A DNA stretch of 13,715 nucleotides from DASPKT01 sp035627915 (GTDB taxonomy: Bacteria > Pseudomonadota > Alphaproteobacteria > Azospirillales > Azospirillaceae): NCBI GenBank assembly GCA_035627915.1, contig DASPKT010000298.1, positions 1 through 13,715 of the forward strand, read 5' to 3'. Shown piece by piece: positions 12,837 to 13,715 of the stretch (within the stretch, counting starts at the first letter, position 1; the number at the start of each line of letters is the position of its first letter). The translations under genes were made by a program, and so were the position numbers. The notes under the pieces are model-generated. The model did not search any database, was not told the origin of the DNA, and was given only the letters and a program-made list of their open reading frames with translations.

Positions 12837-12889
12837 CCCCGGATGAACCGGGGCATCCACTACGCCAAGCAGCGAGAGGGATACCCCGG
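12837..12889 (+). promoter_or_regulatory. Leader hairpin with an alternative partner next to the start codon
   Basis: CCCCGG (12837-12842) pairs with CCGGGG (12848-12853) around loop ATGAA. The same CCCCGG, within a repeated TACCCCGG, recurs at 12884-12889, two bases before the ATG at 12892. CCGGGG could therefore pair with either copy. The second choice would place GAGAGGG (12874-12880), the likely ribosome binding site, in a loop and the start codon beside a stem. Confidence 0.4.
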
Positions 12890-12891
12890 CA

Positions 12892-13715
12892 ATGCCTACC
12901 CAGTACGTTTCCATCCTGGACTTCGGCGCCAAGGGCGACGGCCAGACCGACAACAAGGCCGCGATCCAGAACGCGATCAACCACGCGAAGGCGACCGGCG
13001 CCGCCGTCTACGTGCCCGAAGGCACCTTTCTGCACAAGGGCATCCTGACGCTGAACGGCGTCGACCTGATCGGTGCCGGGGCGAACAGCGTGCTGAAGGC
13101 CATCGGCGCCTCCTCCACCTTCGACGACCAGACCATCAAGGTGCTGGGCAACGGCACCGAGATCCGCAACATCACGCTGGACAGCGACGCGCCGATGCGC
13201 GGCTACACCGGCGACAGCGCCAAGATCTGGGTGGTCGGCGCCACCAACTTCGTCATCGACGGCGTGACCATCAAGAACGCCATGGGCGCCGGCATGCTGA
13301 TCGGCGGCGGCGCCGGCTACGGCCAGGTGACCAACAACAAGGTGATGAACACCAACGCCGACAGCATCCACTTCTACCAGGGCGCCCACCACATGCTGGT
13401 GCAGGGCAACCGGGTGGAGAACTCCGGCGACGACGGCATCGCGGTCGTCAGCTACGCCAAGAACGCCACCGCGACCAACAACATCACGATCCTCGACAAC
13501 GTCGTGATGAACAACGCCTGGGGCCGCGGCATCACCGTGGTCGGCGGCCACGACGTGACGATCAAGGGCAACCTGATCGACGGCAACAAGGCGGGCCTGG
13601 CGGGCGTCTACCTGGCGACCGAGCCGGCCTACGACACGCACGGCGTCCGCAACGTGCTGGTCGAGGACAACGTCATCAAGAACGTGGGCGGCTACAACAC
13701 CGGCCACGGCGCGGT
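12892..13715 (+). CDS. Right-handed parallel beta-helix protein, pectate-lyase superfamily (partial)
   Basis: The first 274 residues are present; the gene runs off the window. The N-terminus SILDFGAKGDGQTDNKAAIQ (7-26) is the classic opening of pectate-lyase-superfamily/GH28-like beta-helix proteins. Repeated strand-turn units follow, such as IRNITLDSD (91-99), FVIDGVTIKNA (120-130), MLVQGNRVENSGDDGIAVV (168-186), ITILDNVVMNNAWGRGITVV (198-217) and VLVEDNVIKNVG (255-266). D157, D180 and D181 are candidate active-site acids. A role in cutting or epimerising a uronic-acid polysaccharide is plausible. There is no N-terminal signal peptide, so if secreted it probably uses a type I exporter with C-terminal calcium-binding repeats beyond the window. 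The ATG at 12892 follows GAGAGGG by 11 nt, a long spacing. Confidence 0.88.
   Translation, partial: MPTQYVSILDFGAKGDGQTDNKAAIQNAINHAKATGAAVYVPEGTFLHKGILTLNGVDLIGAGANSVLKAIGASSTFDDQTIKVLGNGTEIRNITLDSDAPMRGYTGDSAKIWVVGATNFVIDGVTIKNAMGAGMLIGGGAGYGQVTNNKVMNTNADSIHFYQGAHHMLVQGNRVENSGDDGIAVVSYAKNATATNNITILDNVVMNNAWGRGITVVGGHDVTIKGNLIDGNKAGLAGVYLATEPAYDTHGVRNVLVEDNVIKNVGGYNTGHGA

Larger units (their letters stand above)
12481..12891. other. 411-bp intergenic region with reduced G+C and several hairpins
   Basis: No convincing gene lies here. G+C over 12601-12780 is 50% by hand count, against about 70% around it. The region holds a hairpin at 12563-12584, a terminator-like structure at 12671-12702, overlapping hairpins at 12791-12819 and a further one at 12837-12853. 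A short open frame (12601-12723, 40 codons from its ATG) crosses the terminator-like structure and is not supported. The promoter of the downstream beta-helix gene should lie in the A+T-rich part (about 12700-12790), but I find no clear -35/-10 pair. Confidence 0.7.

Overview
The window is about 70% G+C, with dense gene packing, GTG/TTG starts and frequent 4-8 bp gene overlaps. Together with the gene families present (an ActS/ActR-RegB/RegA redox pair, CobT/CobS/CobC, DUF3305/DUF3306), this points to an alphaproteobacterium, most likely Rhodospirillales close to Azospirillum. The taxon is inferred from gene content and protein style, not from a database match.

Left part (1-4208). A redox-sensing two-component pair is read leftward (kinase then regulator). 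It is divergent from a rightward set: ABC ATPase, ABC-2 permease and a small C-terminally membrane-anchored protein of unknown function. The ATPase start lies in a 15-bp tandem repeat that supplies three in-frame ATGs.

Middle part (4209-8378). A compact Phd/YefM-type antitoxin plus PIN-domain toxin follows, with a readable promoter and an inverted-repeat operator. Next come genes for the end of cobalamin biosynthesis: cobT leftward, and cobS and a cobC-like phosphatase rightward with overlapping ends. CobT activates the lower-ligand base, CobS joins it to GDP-cobinamide, and the phosphatase removes the remaining phosphate. A secreted SYLF-domain protein closes this part.

Right part (8383-12480). 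A leftward polyferredoxin with at least four [4Fe-4S] motifs is divergent from three tightly packed rightward genes: a biotin/lipoate-ligase-like protein that appears to have lost its catalytic residues, a DUF3305 protein and a DUF3306 protein. From recall, this set tends to accompany molybdenum formate dehydrogenases in alphaproteobacteria, but no dehydrogenase subunit lies in this window. It is the best candidate here for a poorly described system, probably redox-enzyme maturation or electron transfer.

End (12481-13715). A 411-bp intergenic stretch drops to about 50% G+C in its middle (hand count of 12601-12780). It holds several hairpins, including a terminator-like one, and leads into a parallel beta-helix protein without a signal peptide that runs off the window. 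No rRNA, tRNA, CRISPR array, insertion sequence or prophage gene was seen.
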